Shown piece by piece: positions 1 through 10,903 of a stretch of DNA of 64,000 nucleotides (the first letter of the stretch is position 1; the number at the start of each line of letters is the position of its first letter). The stretch comes from Bacillus paralicheniformis. GTDB lineage: Bacteria > Bacillota > Bacilli > Bacillales > Bacillaceae. The stretch is from the NCBI RefSeq assembly GCF_001042485.2, contig NZ_LBMN02000018.1, positions 62,001-126,000 on the forward strand. Reading direction: 5' to 3'. Made by a program: the position numbers and the translations under genes. The notes under the pieces are model-generated. The model did not search any database. It worked only from the letters and a program-made list of their open reading frames with translations, and had not been told where the DNA came from.

Positions 1-2
1 AC

Positions 3-188
3 AAGCTGCTATCCGGCCGGGTTTACAAAATAGGCTGCCTCTTTCTCATGGGGTGCTTCTCGCTGCTTCTTTTGTTTTCATCACCCTGGGTCTTACTGTT
101 TATCATGCTTGCCAGCGCCTTGTTTGTGGTGAACTTCCGTCAACTTATCATCTGGAAAAAGGTAAAACGCCCTTTCAAATCGTATTAA
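3..188 (+). CDS. C-terminal end of a membrane protein (partial, 5' end outside window)
   Basis: An open frame enters from the left edge and ends at TAA 186-188, giving the last 61 residues of a protein. The visible part has two closely spaced hydrophobic stretches (about residues 8-24 and 26-42), then a basic tail rich in Lys and Arg, as in a small integral membrane protein with a cytoplasmic C-terminus. The family cannot be named from this fragment. It ends 31 bases before ytaP, so the two may be co-transcribed. An overlapping frame starting at 53 runs into ytaP and looks like a shadow. Confidence 0.5.
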   Translation, partial: KLLSGRVYKIGCLFLMGCFSLLLLFSSPWVLLFIMLASALFVVNFRQLIIWKKVKRPFKSY

Positions 189-219
189 TCAATCAAACGG
201 AAAAAGAAAGGGGAACACG

Positions 220-1107
220 ATGCGCAGTCAACTTTTCAAACTGCTCGGCGATTTGCCGGGGAAAAAAAGCATTGGTGTGAGCACTCTTAAAATTGAAGAA
301 AAGTCATCTTTTATTCTCGAAACGCTTTTGCTTGAGTTAAACGGAATTGAAGCGGTGCCGGCCTATTTTGCAAAACCGAAACAGATGAACGGCAAGCGGC
401 CGGCCGTGCTTTACTGTCATTCACACGGAGGACGTTACGAAAGGGGAAAGGAGGAGCTGATTGAAGGAGCGGATTACTTGCAAACACCGCCGTTCGCCGA
501 GGAATTGACGGCCTTGGGATTTTCCGTGCTTGCGATTGACCATTGGGCTTTCGGAGACAGGCGGGGCAAAACGGAGAGTGAGATATTTAAAGAAATGCTT
601 TGGACAGGGCGGGTGATGTGGGGAATGATGGTCTTCGACAGCATCAGAGCCATCGATTACCTGAGCATGCGGGAGGACACAGACGAAAGCCGCATCGCTT
701 CACTCGGCATGTCGATGGGAGGTCTGATGGCCTGGTGGACTGCTGCATTGGATGAGCGGGTCAGCGTATGCGTTGATATATGCGCGCAGGTGGACAGCGA
801 AACATTAATCAAGACGCAGAATTTGGACCGTCACAATCTCTATTCGTATGTTCCAGGGCTGGTCAAGCACTTTTCAACCGCTCAAATCGAAAGCCTGATC
901 GCTCCAAGGCCTCATTTAAGCCTGGTCGGAACCGCAGATAAACTAACGCCAGTTCAAGGGATTGACCTCATTGAAGAAAAGCTGTCCGATGTGTATAAAG
1001 AAAAAGGCGCCGGTGAACGCTATGAAGTGTTTCGCTCTCATTCAGGGCACTTCGAGACAGCCGGAATGAGGCATAAAGCGATCGGTTTCTTAAAAACATG
1101 GCTGTAA
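220..1107 (+). CDS. ytaP: Alpha/beta hydrolase, dienelactone hydrolase/acetyl xylan esterase type
   Basis: A 295-residue cytoplasmic alpha/beta hydrolase with no signal peptide. The nucleophile elbow is GMSMGG with Ser near residue 165. A HSHGG oxyanion-type motif lies near residue 68, and a late His in the SHSGHF segment fits the catalytic histidine. Family knowledge: such proteins hydrolyse esters of small molecules or acetylated sugars; the true substrate is unknown. The start has AAAGGGG seven bases upstream. ytbQ follows after 18 bases with a strong ribosome binding site, so the two probably form one unit. Its position beside a pectin-utilisation locus suggests a role in sugar-ester metabolism, but this is inference. 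Confidence 0.85.
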   Translation: MRSQLFKLLGDLPGKKSIGVSTLKIEEKSSFILETLLLELNGIEAVPAYFAKPKQMNGKRPAVLYCHSHGGRYERGKEELIEGADYLQTPPFAEELTALGFSVLAIDHWAFGDRRGKTESEIFKEMLWTGRVMWGMMVFDSIRAIDYLSMREDTDESRIASLGMSMGGLMAWWTAALDERVSVCVDICAQVDSETLIKTQNLDRHNLYSYVPGLVKHFSTAQIESLIAPRPHLSLVGTADKLTPVQGIDLIEEKLSDVYKEKGAGERYEVFRSHSGHFETAGMRHKAIGFLKTWL

Positions 1108-1125
1108 AACAGGAGGTGAATCACT

Positions 1126-1890
1126 GTGAAAAAGGTGACGATCATCGGAGGGAACGGCACGGTCGGCCGCGTATTAGCGGGCGGATTGGCAGGCGAAGGA
1201 TACGAGGTGACAGTGCTGGATTTAAAAGAACCGGATGAAAAGCCGGCTGTCCGCTTTGTCCGGGTGGATGCGGCAGATTACAATGAAGTCGTGAAAAACA
1301 TTCCTCTGAATACGGATGCGGTGATCAACCTTTTAGCTGTAAAGCCGACGGGCGATTTGCTTGACCGGCAGGAGTTTGAGAAAATGACGGATATCTTTTT
1401 TAAAGCAACATATACGATTTTGCGGGCGGCGGCGGAGCTCGGGGTGCCGAAGGTGGTTTTTGCAAGCAGCAACCATGTGACAGATGTGTATGAAAAGGAC
1501 GGAGATTCTCTGCTGGGGAGGCAGATCAACACTGATGACTACCCGCAGTCGAAAAGCTTGTACGGCTTGCTAAAATTGGCGTCCGAAAATCTCGGCTACC
1601 TTTTCTCGCACCAATTAGACGCCAAGGTTTCCGTGATCAATCTGCGGATCGGGACAGCCGCTGAAAATGAGCAAGAAACGCTGCGCGCAAAACCGAGGAG
1701 CAAAAAAACGCTGTTATCCCACCCCGACCTTATCGGGATTTTTAAAGCCGCAATCGAATCCGGCAAAACATATGGTACATATTATGCTGTCAGCGACAAT
1801 AAGGGGCGGCCGTGGTCGATCGATTCCGCCATTCGGGAACTGGGGTTCAAGCCGAAAGTAAGCGCCTCAGACATCCTTGATGAAGACTGA
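1126..1890 (+). CDS. ytbQ: NAD-dependent epimerase/dehydratase (SDR family)
   Basis: A 254-residue extended short-chain dehydrogenase. The N-terminal Rossmann motif is GGNGTVGRVLAGG. The catalytic YxxxK is in SLYGLLKLASE, with the preceding Ser in FASSNH. The length and the C-terminal part resemble uronate dehydrogenase-like epimerases, which oxidise or epimerise sugars on NAD. That would fit a neighbourhood that handles unsaturated rhamnogalacturonan, though the substrate is not shown. The start is GTG, chosen for the AGGAGGTG 8 bases upstream. In B. subtilis the homologue follows the bio operon, so its place here beside ytaP and ytcP reflects a local rearrangement or loss of bio genes. Confidence 0.8.
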   Translation: MKKVTIIGGNGTVGRVLAGGLAGEGYEVTVLDLKEPDEKPAVRFVRVDAADYNEVVKNIPLNTDAVINLLAVKPTGDLLDRQEFEKMTDIFFKATYTILRAAAELGVPKVVFASSNHVTDVYEKDGDSLLGRQINTDDYPQSKSLYGLLKLASENLGYLFSHQLDAKVSVINLRIGTAAENEQETLRAKPRSKKTLLSHPDLIGIFKAAIESGKTYGTYYAVSDNKGRPWSIDSAIRELGFKPKVSASDILDED

Positions 1891-1892
1891 CG

Positions 1893-1922
1893 TATCATCT
1901 TCTAAGGTGATGATCTTTTTCT
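1893..1922 (+). terminator. Rho-independent terminator after ytbQ
   Basis: ATCATCTT pairs with AAGGTGAT (one G-U) around a two-base loop extended by flanking bases, followed by a run of five T. It sits just after the ytbQ stop. Confidence 0.6.
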
Positions 1923-2006
1923 CCGCTTTTCTGATCCTGCTTAAAAAATGATTATAGACGCTCTTCTTTCTGTTTGCTACATTTTAGACACGATATCGTA
2001 ATATTT

Positions 2007-2020
2007 TGACAGCGCTTACA
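2007..2020 (+). promoter_or_regulatory. Catabolite responsive element (cre) abutting the ytcP ribosome binding site
   Basis: TGACAGCGCTTACA matches the CcpA consensus TGWAANCGNTNWCA at all but one position. It ends directly before the AGGAGGGGG of ytcP, so CcpA bound here would act downstream of the promoter as a roadblock. CcpA itself is encoded at 49028-50029. Confidence 0.7.
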
Positions 2021-2031
2021 AGGAGGGGGAA

Positions 2032-2910
2032 ATGACGATCAGGCATTCTGCTGGAAGCCGCGTGTTTGACATATTGAATTATTCATTTTTAACAGGGTTC
2101 GGATTGGTTTGTGTGCTGCCGTTCATTCACGTTATTGCAGCCTCTTTCGCGACAGTTGAGGAGGTCATTTCGAAAAAGTTTATCTTAATACCGACGACTT
2201 TTTCGCTGGATGCGTACAGGTATATTTTTTCAACTGACATTGTGTACAGAAGCTTAATCATTTCTATTCTTGTCACAGCCGCAGGGACAGCGGTCAGCAT
2301 GTTTCTATCCTCTTTAATGGCATACGGGTTGTCGAGAAAGGAGCTGATGGGAAGGCGCGTCCTCATGTTCTTGGTCGTGTTCACGATGCTGTTCAGCGGA
2401 GGGATGATCCCGACCTTTCTCGTTGTAAAATCGCTCGGATTGCTCGATACCTATTGGTCTCTGATTCTTCCGACGGCCATCAATGCGTTTAACTTGATAA
2501 TTTTAAAGAACTTTTTTCAAAACATACCGTCAAGCCTCGAGGAATCCGCCAAAATCGACGGCTGCAATGACATCGGCATCTTCTTCCGCATCATTCTTCC
2601 GTTGTCTTTGCCGGCGATTGCGACAATTTCGCTGTTTTACGCCGTCACCTATTGGAATACGTACATGCAGGCGATTCTGTACTTGAGCGATGCGACAAAA
2701 TGGCCGATACAAGTTTTGCTTCGCCAGATTGTCATCGTATCAAGCGGTATGCAAGGGGATATGACGGAAATGGGAGCAGCCGCGGCGCCGCCGGAACAAA
2801 CGATCAAAATGGCGGTCATTGTCGTTGCAACCATACCGGTGTTGCTCGTGTATCCGTTTATTCAAAAGCACTTTGCAAAAGGCGCTCTTTTAGGGTCAAT
2901 TAAAGGATAA
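2032..2910 (+). CDS. ytcP: ABC transporter permease for oligosaccharides (CUT1, LplC/YtcP type)
   Basis: A 292-residue inner-membrane permease with about six transmembrane segments and the EAA loop at roughly residues 165-190 (EESAKIDGCNDIGIFFRIIL), where it docks on the ATPase. It belongs to the LplC-like family, which imports oligosaccharides. In B. subtilis, YtcP, YteP and YtcQ form the rhamnogalacturonan-type importer and use a shared ATPase (MsmX) encoded elsewhere; no ATPase is in this locus either. The start has AGGAGGGGG eight bases upstream. ytcQ follows after 16 bases. The partner permease yteP lies 4 kb away, past the regulator ytdP. Confidence 0.92.
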   Translation: MTIRHSAGSRVFDILNYSFLTGFGLVCVLPFIHVIAASFATVEEVISKKFILIPTTFSLDAYRYIFSTDIVYRSLIISILVTAAGTAVSMFLSSLMAYGLSRKELMGRRVLMFLVVFTMLFSGGMIPTFLVVKSLGLLDTYWSLILPTAINAFNLIILKNFFQNIPSSLEESAKIDGCNDIGIFFRIILPLSLPAIATISLFYAVTYWNTYMQAILYLSDATKWPIQVLLRQIVIVSSGMQGDMTEMGAAAAPPEQTIKMAVIVVATIPVLLVYPFIQKHFAKGALLGSIKG

Positions 2911-2926
2911 AAACGGAGGGGACAAT

Positions 2927-4432
2927 ATGGGGAAAAAATGGCTGATCGCGATTTTTGCGTTCGCGCTTTTGGCCGGCGGGCTGCTTGGCTGTTCGAACAG
3001 CGGAGCAGATCAGGCTTCTACAAAGGATGAGAAAATCGACCTGAACTCGCCTTTGGACTTGAGCTGGATGGTAATCCTTTATCATCAGCAGCCGCCGAAA
3101 GATACGGCGATTAAAAAAATCGAGGAGCTCACCAATACAAAGCTCGATTTAATGTGGGTGCCTGATGCGGTAAAAGAAGACCGCTTAAACTCAGCGCTCG
3201 CCGCCGGAAACCTGCCGAAAGTCGTCACCATTCAGGACATTAAAAATTCATCTGTCATGAATGCGTTCAGGTCGGGGATGTTTTGGGAGGTCGGCCCTTA
3301 TTTAAAGGATTATCCGAATTTAAGCAAGATGAACAAGCTGATCAATAAAAACGCTTCGATCGACGGAAAGCTTTACGGCATCTACAGGGAGCGCCCGTTA
3401 TCAAGACAGGGGGTTGTCATCCGTAAAGACTGGCTTGACAACCTTGGGCTCGAAATGCCGAAGACGGTTGATGAACTTTACGAAACAGCGAAGGCATTTA
3501 CAGAAAAAGATCCTGACCAAAACGGAAAGAACGATACGATCGGCTTTGCCGACAGAAACGATTTGATCTACGGCGCCTTTAAAACATTGGGGTCCTATAT
3601 GGGCATGCCGACTGACTGGGAGGAAAAAGACGGCAAGTTCACGCCTGACTTCATGACAAAAGAGTACATGGATACGATGAAATATATGAAAAAACTCTAT
3701 GATGAAGGGCTGATCAACAAAGACTTCCCGGTTACGAGCAAAACGCAGCAGCAGGAGATGTTTTCACAAGGGAAAGCCGGCATTTATGTCGGAAATATGG
3801 TCGATGCCGTCAATTTAAGAGACCAGTCTGTCGATGATAAAATGGAGCTTGAGATCATCAATCGGATCAAAGGGCCGGACGGAAAGGAACGCGTCTGGGC
3901 ATCAGGCGGGCATAACGGAATCTTTGCCTTCCCGAAAACAAGCGTCAAAACAGAAAAAGAGCTGAAGAGGATTCTGGCCTTTTTCGACCGGATCGCCGAA
4001 GAGGATGTTTACAGCCTGATGACTTACGGGATCGAAGGGGTTCACTATAAAAAAGAAGGGAATAAACAATTCAAACGGATCGACGAGAAACTGAAAGACT
4101 GGCAGGCGGAAATCCAGCCGCTCGTCTCTCTCGTCGGCATTGATAAACAATATTTGAAAAATACGGGCGATCCGCTCCGTACAAAATATGAAGAGCTGAC
4201 AGAGGACAATAATGAGATCATCGTCTCAAATCCGGCCGAAAGCTTGTACTCACCGGCCGCATCTGAAAGAGGCGATGAACTGCAAAAGATCATTGATGAT
4301 GCCACATATCAATTCATCCTCGGCAAAATCAATGAAAGCCAGTTCGAGAAAGCGGTTGAAAAATGGCGGACGAACGGCGGAGATCAAGTAATAGAAGAAT
4401 ATGAGGAGTCATTTAAAAAAGCAGAAAAATAG
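2927..4432 (+). CDS. ytcQ: Sugar-binding lipoprotein of the rhamnogalacturonan ABC importer
   Basis: A 501-residue extracellular solute-binding protein, anchored as a lipoprotein. The signal peptide has a positive start, a hydrophobic core and the lipobox LLGC at about residues 19-22. The rest is a family 1 solute-binding fold close in size to LplA (about 500 residues), with DPDQNGKNDTIGF, a calcium-loop-like motif common in this family, near residue 195. It should capture unsaturated rhamnogalacturonan oligosaccharides outside the cell and deliver them to YtcP/YteP. It is co-directional with ytcP and ends at a strong terminator. Confidence 0.92.
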   Translation: MGKKWLIAIFAFALLAGGLLGCSNSGADQASTKDEKIDLNSPLDLSWMVILYHQQPPKDTAIKKIEELTNTKLDLMWVPDAVKEDRLNSALAAGNLPKVVTIQDIKNSSVMNAFRSGMFWEVGPYLKDYPNLSKMNKLINKNASIDGKLYGIYRERPLSRQGVVIRKDWLDNLGLEMPKTVDELYETAKAFTEKDPDQNGKNDTIGFADRNDLIYGAFKTLGSYMGMPTDWEEKDGKFTPDFMTKEYMDTMKYMKKLYDEGLINKDFPVTSKTQQQEMFSQGKAGIYVGNMVDAVNLRDQSVDDKMELEIINRIKGPDGKERVWASGGHNGIFAFPKTSVKTEKELKRILAFFDRIAEEDVYSLMTYGIEGVHYKKEGNKQFKRIDEKLKDWQAEIQPLVSLVGIDKQYLKNTGDPLRTKYEELTEDNNEIIVSNPAESLYSPAASERGDELQKIIDDATYQFILGKINESQFEKAVEKWRTNGGDQVIEEYEESFKKAEK

Positions 4433-4433
4433 A

Positions 4434-4465
4434 AGACAATCCCGGGAAACCGGGATTGTCTTTTT
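4434..4465. terminator. Bidirectional terminator between ytcQ and ytdP
   Basis: AGACAATCCCGG and CCGGGATTGTCT form a stem of about 12 pairs with a GAAA loop, followed by T5 on the plus strand. On the minus strand the downstream side has short T-rich sequence. It overlaps the ytdP stop and serves both convergent genes. Confidence 0.85.
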
Positions 4466-6773
4466 ATGCCGAATGATTTTTCAGCTCGCGGTATTTGCCG
4501 GGCGTGATTCCTTCCAGTTTTTTAAATGAGCGGATGAAATTCTGCGGATTTTTGTATTTCAGTTTTTCAGAAATTTCTTTTACGGACAGCGTCGTTTCCG
4601 TCAGCCAGTTCTTCGCGATATGATGCCTGTAGGATGACAAGTATTCGCTGAACGATATTTTCATTTCTTTCCTGAAGATGCTGCTTAAATAGTTGGGGTT
4701 GTAATGAAGCCTTCCTGCGATCGATTCGAGCGTCAAGTCCGTGTCGAATTCCTGCTGGATAATATGGACGATTTTTTCTGAGATGTTTTTGTATTGCGAT
4801 TCTTCTCTGATGCTGAGTGTATCGATCATCTTGACGATAATCTGCGCGTTCAGCCAGCTTTCGATTTCCTCGATGGTCGTCAGCTCAAAGACGTCGTCGT
4901 ACAGCATCGTATTTTCGTTCGGTTCAAAAATCTCGATTCCGAGCAAATGCATAAATTCAATCAAGTTGTTCAAGAGCCTTGCAATCGCCACCTGGCAGTG
5001 ATGCGGATTCATGTTTTCAGAACAAATCGATTCAAGGAGAAGATGAAGCTGTTCGGCCGCTTGTTTACGGTTGCACGTTTTAATAGCTTCAAACAGTTCA
5101 TTTTGGATCTGCTTTGGAAACTGGGTTAAAAACGCTTTGTTGCGGTCAAGATGCTCATAGAAAATCACCGCGTGTTTTCCTGATTTCAGACGGTATGTCA
5201 GCGCTTCAAGCCCTTCCAAATAAGCGCGCTTCGACATTGCAAGGCTTGTAAACGGCTGGCTGATGCCGATGCTGACAAACAATCCAAGCTCTTCATGAAT
5301 TTTATCCCTGATGGATGATGCGGTACGCTCCAAGTCCTCCTGAAACCTGTCCAGCGGCTGTCCGCGGTTCAGCATGATGATGGTCTGCGTTTTATCAATG
5401 ACAACCGGCGGGAGGCGCTTATTCTTGGGCACAGATCGTTCGACAAGGCTGTTGATCGCAAACAGCAGGACATCAAGATCCTTTTTTTCATATGATGTGT
5501 CTTTCAATGTATCAATTTGCAGTGCAAAAACGGACAGGTGGCTCCAATCTTCAGGGAAGCCGAGCCCTGTAAAACGGTCTTTAATTTCTTCTTCGCTCAG
5601 CTTGCCGAGCAAAAGCCTTGTTAAAAAATACTGCTTCAGCTGGGTGACCTGCTGTTCGACGCGCACCTTCAGATCATGGTTTTTATTTTTCATCTCTTTA
5701 ATATTCCGTTCAATCAGTTCAAATTCGTTTTTCGGATTCTCTTGGCCGGAAGCGGCCCCCGCAGAAAAGCCTGAGACTGATTCGTACAAAACCTTGATCG
5801 GCCTGTAAAAATGACGTGAACCAAACCAGGAAAATAGATATGAAAGCGCTAACAAAATGACGCAGGTCGTAAATGTGAACCAGCCGATTGATGCCGTCTG
5901 TTGATAAAGTTCCGGAATGGTCGTTAACGAAATATATATCCAATTATTGTAATCTGATTTCTGGTATGTAATGTTATAGGCGGTGTCGCTGACTGTTGTA
6001 TCAAACTGGCCGTTTTTTTCCTGATGCCGGCGGATCGTTTTGAAATAATCCTCTTGTTTGATCGATTGCCCAATCATTGACGGGTCTGAGTGAAGGATGA
6101 TCCGTCCGTTGTCATCAAGGACCATCATACTGTTTGTTTTTGAATGATGAGGCATGCGCTTGACAAGCGAACAAGAAGGAATGCTTGCGATCGCAAGGCC
6201 TCTGTTTTCCATGCTGTTCAGGGGAAGCTGTTTGACCAGATTGACGTTGTACAGGCAGTTGCCCGAAGCCCCTTCTTTTGTGGCGACAAGGTCGTTGTTT
6301 TTTTCAAGCACCCAGCTGGAACGGCTTTTTAAAGCGTTGTAAAGCGAGATTGTGATGGCTTGTTTTCCTTGATCTAAAGGATATAAACCGGAATTGTTGA
6401 TATACCACTTTTTTTCTTGGCTGATCAGCGTGATATCCGACAGATCGGTATCGAATGTCTGCAGTTCGTTTAATTCCTTGTTGATTTGGTTATACAGCTG
6501 AAAGCGTTCTGGTGTAATGGTGCGGCTGAGTGTCTGAATTAAAGGATAGGAACGGACGTAATTGGTGAAGGAATGGTCAACCGTTTTTAAAATATGCTCG
6601 ATATTTAGCTGTGTCTGGCCAACGGTTTGGAGCTTTTCGTTTGTAACGTTTTGTTCAATCGTTTCCGCTGATCTCTGATAGGAAAAAAAGCCGACGATGA
6701 TGACCGGAATGGTGCTCAGAACGAGAAAGAAGGTCACCAGCTTATAGTAAAACTTATATTGTTTTCTCTTCAT
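4464..6773 (-). CDS. ytdP: Membrane-bound AraC-family transcriptional regulator
   Basis: A 769-residue regulator of the YesS/YtdP type. A transmembrane helix near residues 12-30 and a second near 295-317 bracket an extracellular Cache-like sensing domain. A central cytoplasmic region follows. The last ~100 residues are a double helix-turn-helix AraC domain (second HTH around VKEISEKLKYKNPQNFIRSFK, interrupted here only for length). It presumably senses pectin-derived sugars or the loaded binding protein and activates the ytc/yte genes. It is transcribed convergently to ytcQ and divergently from yteP, splitting the importer genes. The start has GGGGGAA upstream. Confidence 0.9.
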   Translation of the reverse strand: MKRKQYKFYYKLVTFFLVLSTIPVIIVGFFSYQRSAETIEQNVTNEKLQTVGQTQLNIEHILKTVDHSFTNYVRSYPLIQTLSRTITPERFQLYNQINKELNELQTFDTDLSDITLISQEKKWYINNSGLYPLDQGKQAITISLYNALKSRSSWVLEKNNDLVATKEGASGNCLYNVNLVKQLPLNSMENRGLAIASIPSCSLVKRMPHHSKTNSMMVLDDNGRIILHSDPSMIGQSIKQEDYFKTIRRHQEKNGQFDTTVSDTAYNITYQKSDYNNWIYISLTTIPELYQQTASIGWFTFTTCVILLALSYLFSWFGSRHFYRPIKVLYESVSGFSAGAASGQENPKNEFELIERNIKEMKNKNHDLKVRVEQQVTQLKQYFLTRLLLGKLSEEEIKDRFTGLGFPEDWSHLSVFALQIDTLKDTSYEKKDLDVLLFAINSLVERSVPKNKRLPPVVIDKTQTIIMLNRGQPLDRFQEDLERTASSIRDKIHEELGLFVSIGISQPFTSLAMSKRAYLEGLEALTYRLKSGKHAVIFYEHLDRNKAFLTQFPKQIQNELFEAIKTCNRKQAAEQLHLLLESICSENMNPHHCQVAIARLLNNLIEFMHLLGIEIFEPNENTMLYDDVFELTTIEEIESWLNAQIIVKMIDTLSIREESQYKNISEKIVHIIQQEFDTDLTLESIAGRLHYNPNYLSSIFRKEMKISFSEYLSSYRHHIAKNWLTETTLSVKEISEKLKYKNPQNFIRSFKKLEGITPGKYRELKNHSA

Positions 6774-6917
6774 AAATTCCCCCCCAACAAATCTTCGTTT
6801 GAGATGTTCATATATAATTAATCCGACTTTTGTGTGAATTTGTCAATAATCATTTTCTAACCATCGTTTCATTTTATTAGGTTTTGCCGGCTGCCGGGCG
6901 AGGTGGGGCCGATGTGA

Positions 6918-6926
6918 TGATATGAT
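6918..6926 (+). promoter_or_regulatory. Candidate extended -10 promoter for the yteP operon
   Basis: TGATATGAT is an extended -10 (TGnTATGAT) 63 bases before yteP. There is no recognisable -35, as expected for a promoter needing an activator such as YtdP. This is inference from position. Confidence 0.4.
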
Positions 6927-6988
6927 TGTAGATTTATTTTTTCATGGTGGGATAAAGTGAAAGCAAACATCACGAAGGGAGGCCGTTT

Positions 6989-7954
6989 ATGAAAGCAGCC
7001 GATGTCCAGACCGGAAAAAATCCGGCCCATATTGTTGAAAAAAAACGAAAGACGCGTTTTTGGGAAAAGCTTCTCCAGCAAAAGTATTTATATTTGATGA
7101 TTCTGCCGGGACTGATTTATTTTTTGCTTTTTAAGTATGTGCCGATGTGGGGGATTGTCATAGCGTTTCAGGATTACCAGCCGTTTCTCGGCATAACGGG
7201 GAGCGAATGGGTTGGTTTTAAGCATTTTGAAAGGCTGTTTACCGAACCGACATTTTTTATGCTTCTGAAGAATACATTGATTTTGTTTTTCCTCAACCTT
7301 GTTGTATTCTTTCCGATACCGATTATTTTGGCGCTTTTATTGAATGAAGTCAGAGTCGCATTGTTCAAAAAGTTTGTCCAGACGCTGATCTATATTCCGC
7401 ATTTTATGTCATGGGTTATTGTGGTATCGCTTTCATTCGTCCTGTTGACGGTTGACGGAGGATTGATCAATGAGATTATCGCCTACTTCGGCGGAGAAAA
7501 GATCAACTTTTTGCTGAATGAAAGCTGGTTCAGGCCGATGTACATTCTCCAGGTCATATGGAGGGAAGCCGGCTGGTCAACGATCATTTATTTGGCGGCG
7601 ATTACCGCTGTCGATCCGCAGCTTTACGAAGCGGCGAAAATGGATGGGGCCAATCGCCTGAGGAGGATGTGGCATGTCACACTACCTGCGATCAGAAGCG
7701 TCATCGTTGTTTTGCTGATCTTGAAAATCGGCGATACGCTCGAGCTCGGCTTTGAGCATGTGTATCTGCTTTTGAATGCAACGAACCGCGAAGTGGCCGA
7801 GATCTTTGATACGTATGTATACACGGCCGGATTAAAGCAGGGGCAGTTCAGCTACAGTACAGCCGTCGGTTTATTTAAAGCAGCTGTCGGTCTCATTCTT
7901 GTCATATTTGCAAACAGGATGGCGAAGAAATTTGGAGAAGAAGGAATATATTAA
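6989..7954 (+). CDS. yteP: ABC transporter permease for oligosaccharides (CUT1, LplB/YteP type)
   Basis: A 321-residue permease, the partner of YtcP. It has a basic cytoplasmic N-terminus, about six membrane spans starting near residue 33, and an EAA loop (EAAKMDGANRLRRMWHVTLP) near residue 215. It is the first gene of the yteP-yteU run, and yteR follows after 28 bases. With YtcP it should form the membrane channel of the rhamnogalacturonan importer. The ribosome binding site is GGGAGG, six bases before ATG. Confidence 0.92.
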   Translation: MKAADVQTGKNPAHIVEKKRKTRFWEKLLQQKYLYLMILPGLIYFLLFKYVPMWGIVIAFQDYQPFLGITGSEWVGFKHFERLFTEPTFFMLLKNTLILFFLNLVVFFPIPIILALLLNEVRVALFKKFVQTLIYIPHFMSWVIVVSLSFVLLTVDGGLINEIIAYFGGEKINFLLNESWFRPMYILQVIWREAGWSTIIYLAAITAVDPQLYEAAKMDGANRLRRMWHVTLPAIRSVIVVLLILKIGDTLELGFEHVYLLLNATNREVAEIFDTYVYTAGLKQGQFSYSTAVGLFKAAVGLILVIFANRMAKKFGEEGIY

Positions 7955-7967
7955 TATTTTTTGATGA

Positions 7968-9589
<1,622 letters not shown>

Positions 9590-9610
9590 AAATGAAAGGG
9601 GGAGGAACCG

Positions 9611-10888
9611 ATGAAAACATATGCGATATGCGGTCTGAGCGGCCGCGCTTTTAACATGTTTATCGAGCCTCTAGTGGGAAAATACGGGGAAGAACACCGC
9701 ATCGCTGCGCTCCTGGACAGCGATCCGCTAAGGGAAAAAGTCTGCAAAGACAGGTTTCCGGCGCTTCGTCCTGTCCCGTTTTTCGAGGAGAAAGCGTTTA
9801 CCGAAATGCTTGACAAAATCAAGCCGGACGCCATTATTGTAGCAGGCCGTGATGATACGCATGTCCGCTATATATTGGGCGCTTTACGGGCGGATATCGA
9901 TGTGGTCACTGAAAAGCCGATGGTGACAACGGCACGGGATGCGGCAGCCGTGTTAAAAGCCGAAGCCGCGAGCAAAGGAAAAGTGACCGTTACGTTTAAT
10001 TACCGCTGCAATCCGTACCACCGCAAGATCAAAGAGCTGATACTTGAAGGAAAGCTCGGCACGATTACGTCGGTTGACTTGAACTGGTACATCGATACGT
10101 ATCACGGCGCAAGCTATTTTAAACGCTGGAACAGGATGAGAGCATACTCCGGCGGGCTTTCCGTCCATAAGTCAACTCATCATTTCGACCTTGTCAATTG
10201 GTGGCTTGATCAAACGCCTAGCGAGGTTTTTGCCTATGGCGGCCTGTACTACTACGGACCCGGCGGCGAAATGAATCCTGAAAAAGGGGAAAAACGCTAT
10301 TGCGGAACATGCCATGTCAAGAAGAAATGCCGCTATTATATGAGGTGGCAGGCAGGCGACCCGCAGGACGACCATGTTAAAACCAACGAAAGCCAGCATC
10401 TGCTCTATACCGATTACAGGCCTGACGCGTGTATTTTCGATGAAGAAATCGATATCGAGGATACGTATGCAGCCGTTTTGAAATACGACAAAGGGGCGCT
10501 GCTGAATTACTCCGTTCATTTTTCAGCCCCGTATGAAGGCTACCGGCTTGCAATCAACGGGACAAAGGGAAGGCTTGAAACCCAGGAATATCATGCACCG
10601 GCAAGGGTTCCCTTTGAAGTTCCCGAACAGACCATCGATTATTATCCGCTGTTTGAATCGAAAGAAACGATTCGCGTCGTCAGGCAGCCCGGCGGGCATG
10701 GCGGAGGAGATCCGCTGCTTTTGGAAGAGCTGTTTGGCGGAGGAGACCCGTTGAGGAATTACGACATTCTGGCCGGTGCCGAAGCAGGCGCCTATTCAAT
10801 TGCAGCCGGCGAGGCATTATGGCGCTCCATCAAAGAAAAAAAGCCGATAGGAATCAGTGAACTTCTGTATACCCGGCAATATACATAA
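9611..10888 (+). CDS. yteT: Gfo/Idh/MocA-family oxidoreductase
   Basis: A 425-residue NAD(P)-dependent oxidoreductase. An N-terminal Rossmann domain begins at residue 3 (YAICGLSGRAFNMF). VVTEKPMVTT near residue 100 carries the EKP motif with the conserved lysine of the family. The C-terminal domain includes KSTHHFDLVNWW, where histidine and aspartate are typical of the active site. The cluster of cysteines near residue 235 (CGTCHVKKKC) looks like a metal or structural site. It may act on galacturonate or rhamnose products, but the substrate is unknown. It lies between yteS and yteU in the same direction. Confidence 0.88.
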   Translation: MKTYAICGLSGRAFNMFIEPLVGKYGEEHRIAALLDSDPLREKVCKDRFPALRPVPFFEEKAFTEMLDKIKPDAIIVAGRDDTHVRYILGALRADIDVVTEKPMVTTARDAAAVLKAEAASKGKVTVTFNYRCNPYHRKIKELILEGKLGTITSVDLNWYIDTYHGASYFKRWNRMRAYSGGLSVHKSTHHFDLVNWWLDQTPSEVFAYGGLYYYGPGGEMNPEKGEKRYCGTCHVKKKCRYYMRWQAGDPQDDHVKTNESQHLLYTDYRPDACIFDEEIDIEDTYAAVLKYDKGALLNYSVHFSAPYEGYRLAINGTKGRLETQEYHAPARVPFEVPEQTIDYYPLFESKETIRVVRQPGGHGGGDPLLLEELFGGGDPLRNYDILAGAEAGAYSIAAGEALWRSIKEKKPIGISELLYTRQYT

Positions 10889-10903
10889 AGGGGGGGGGAA
10901 TTC

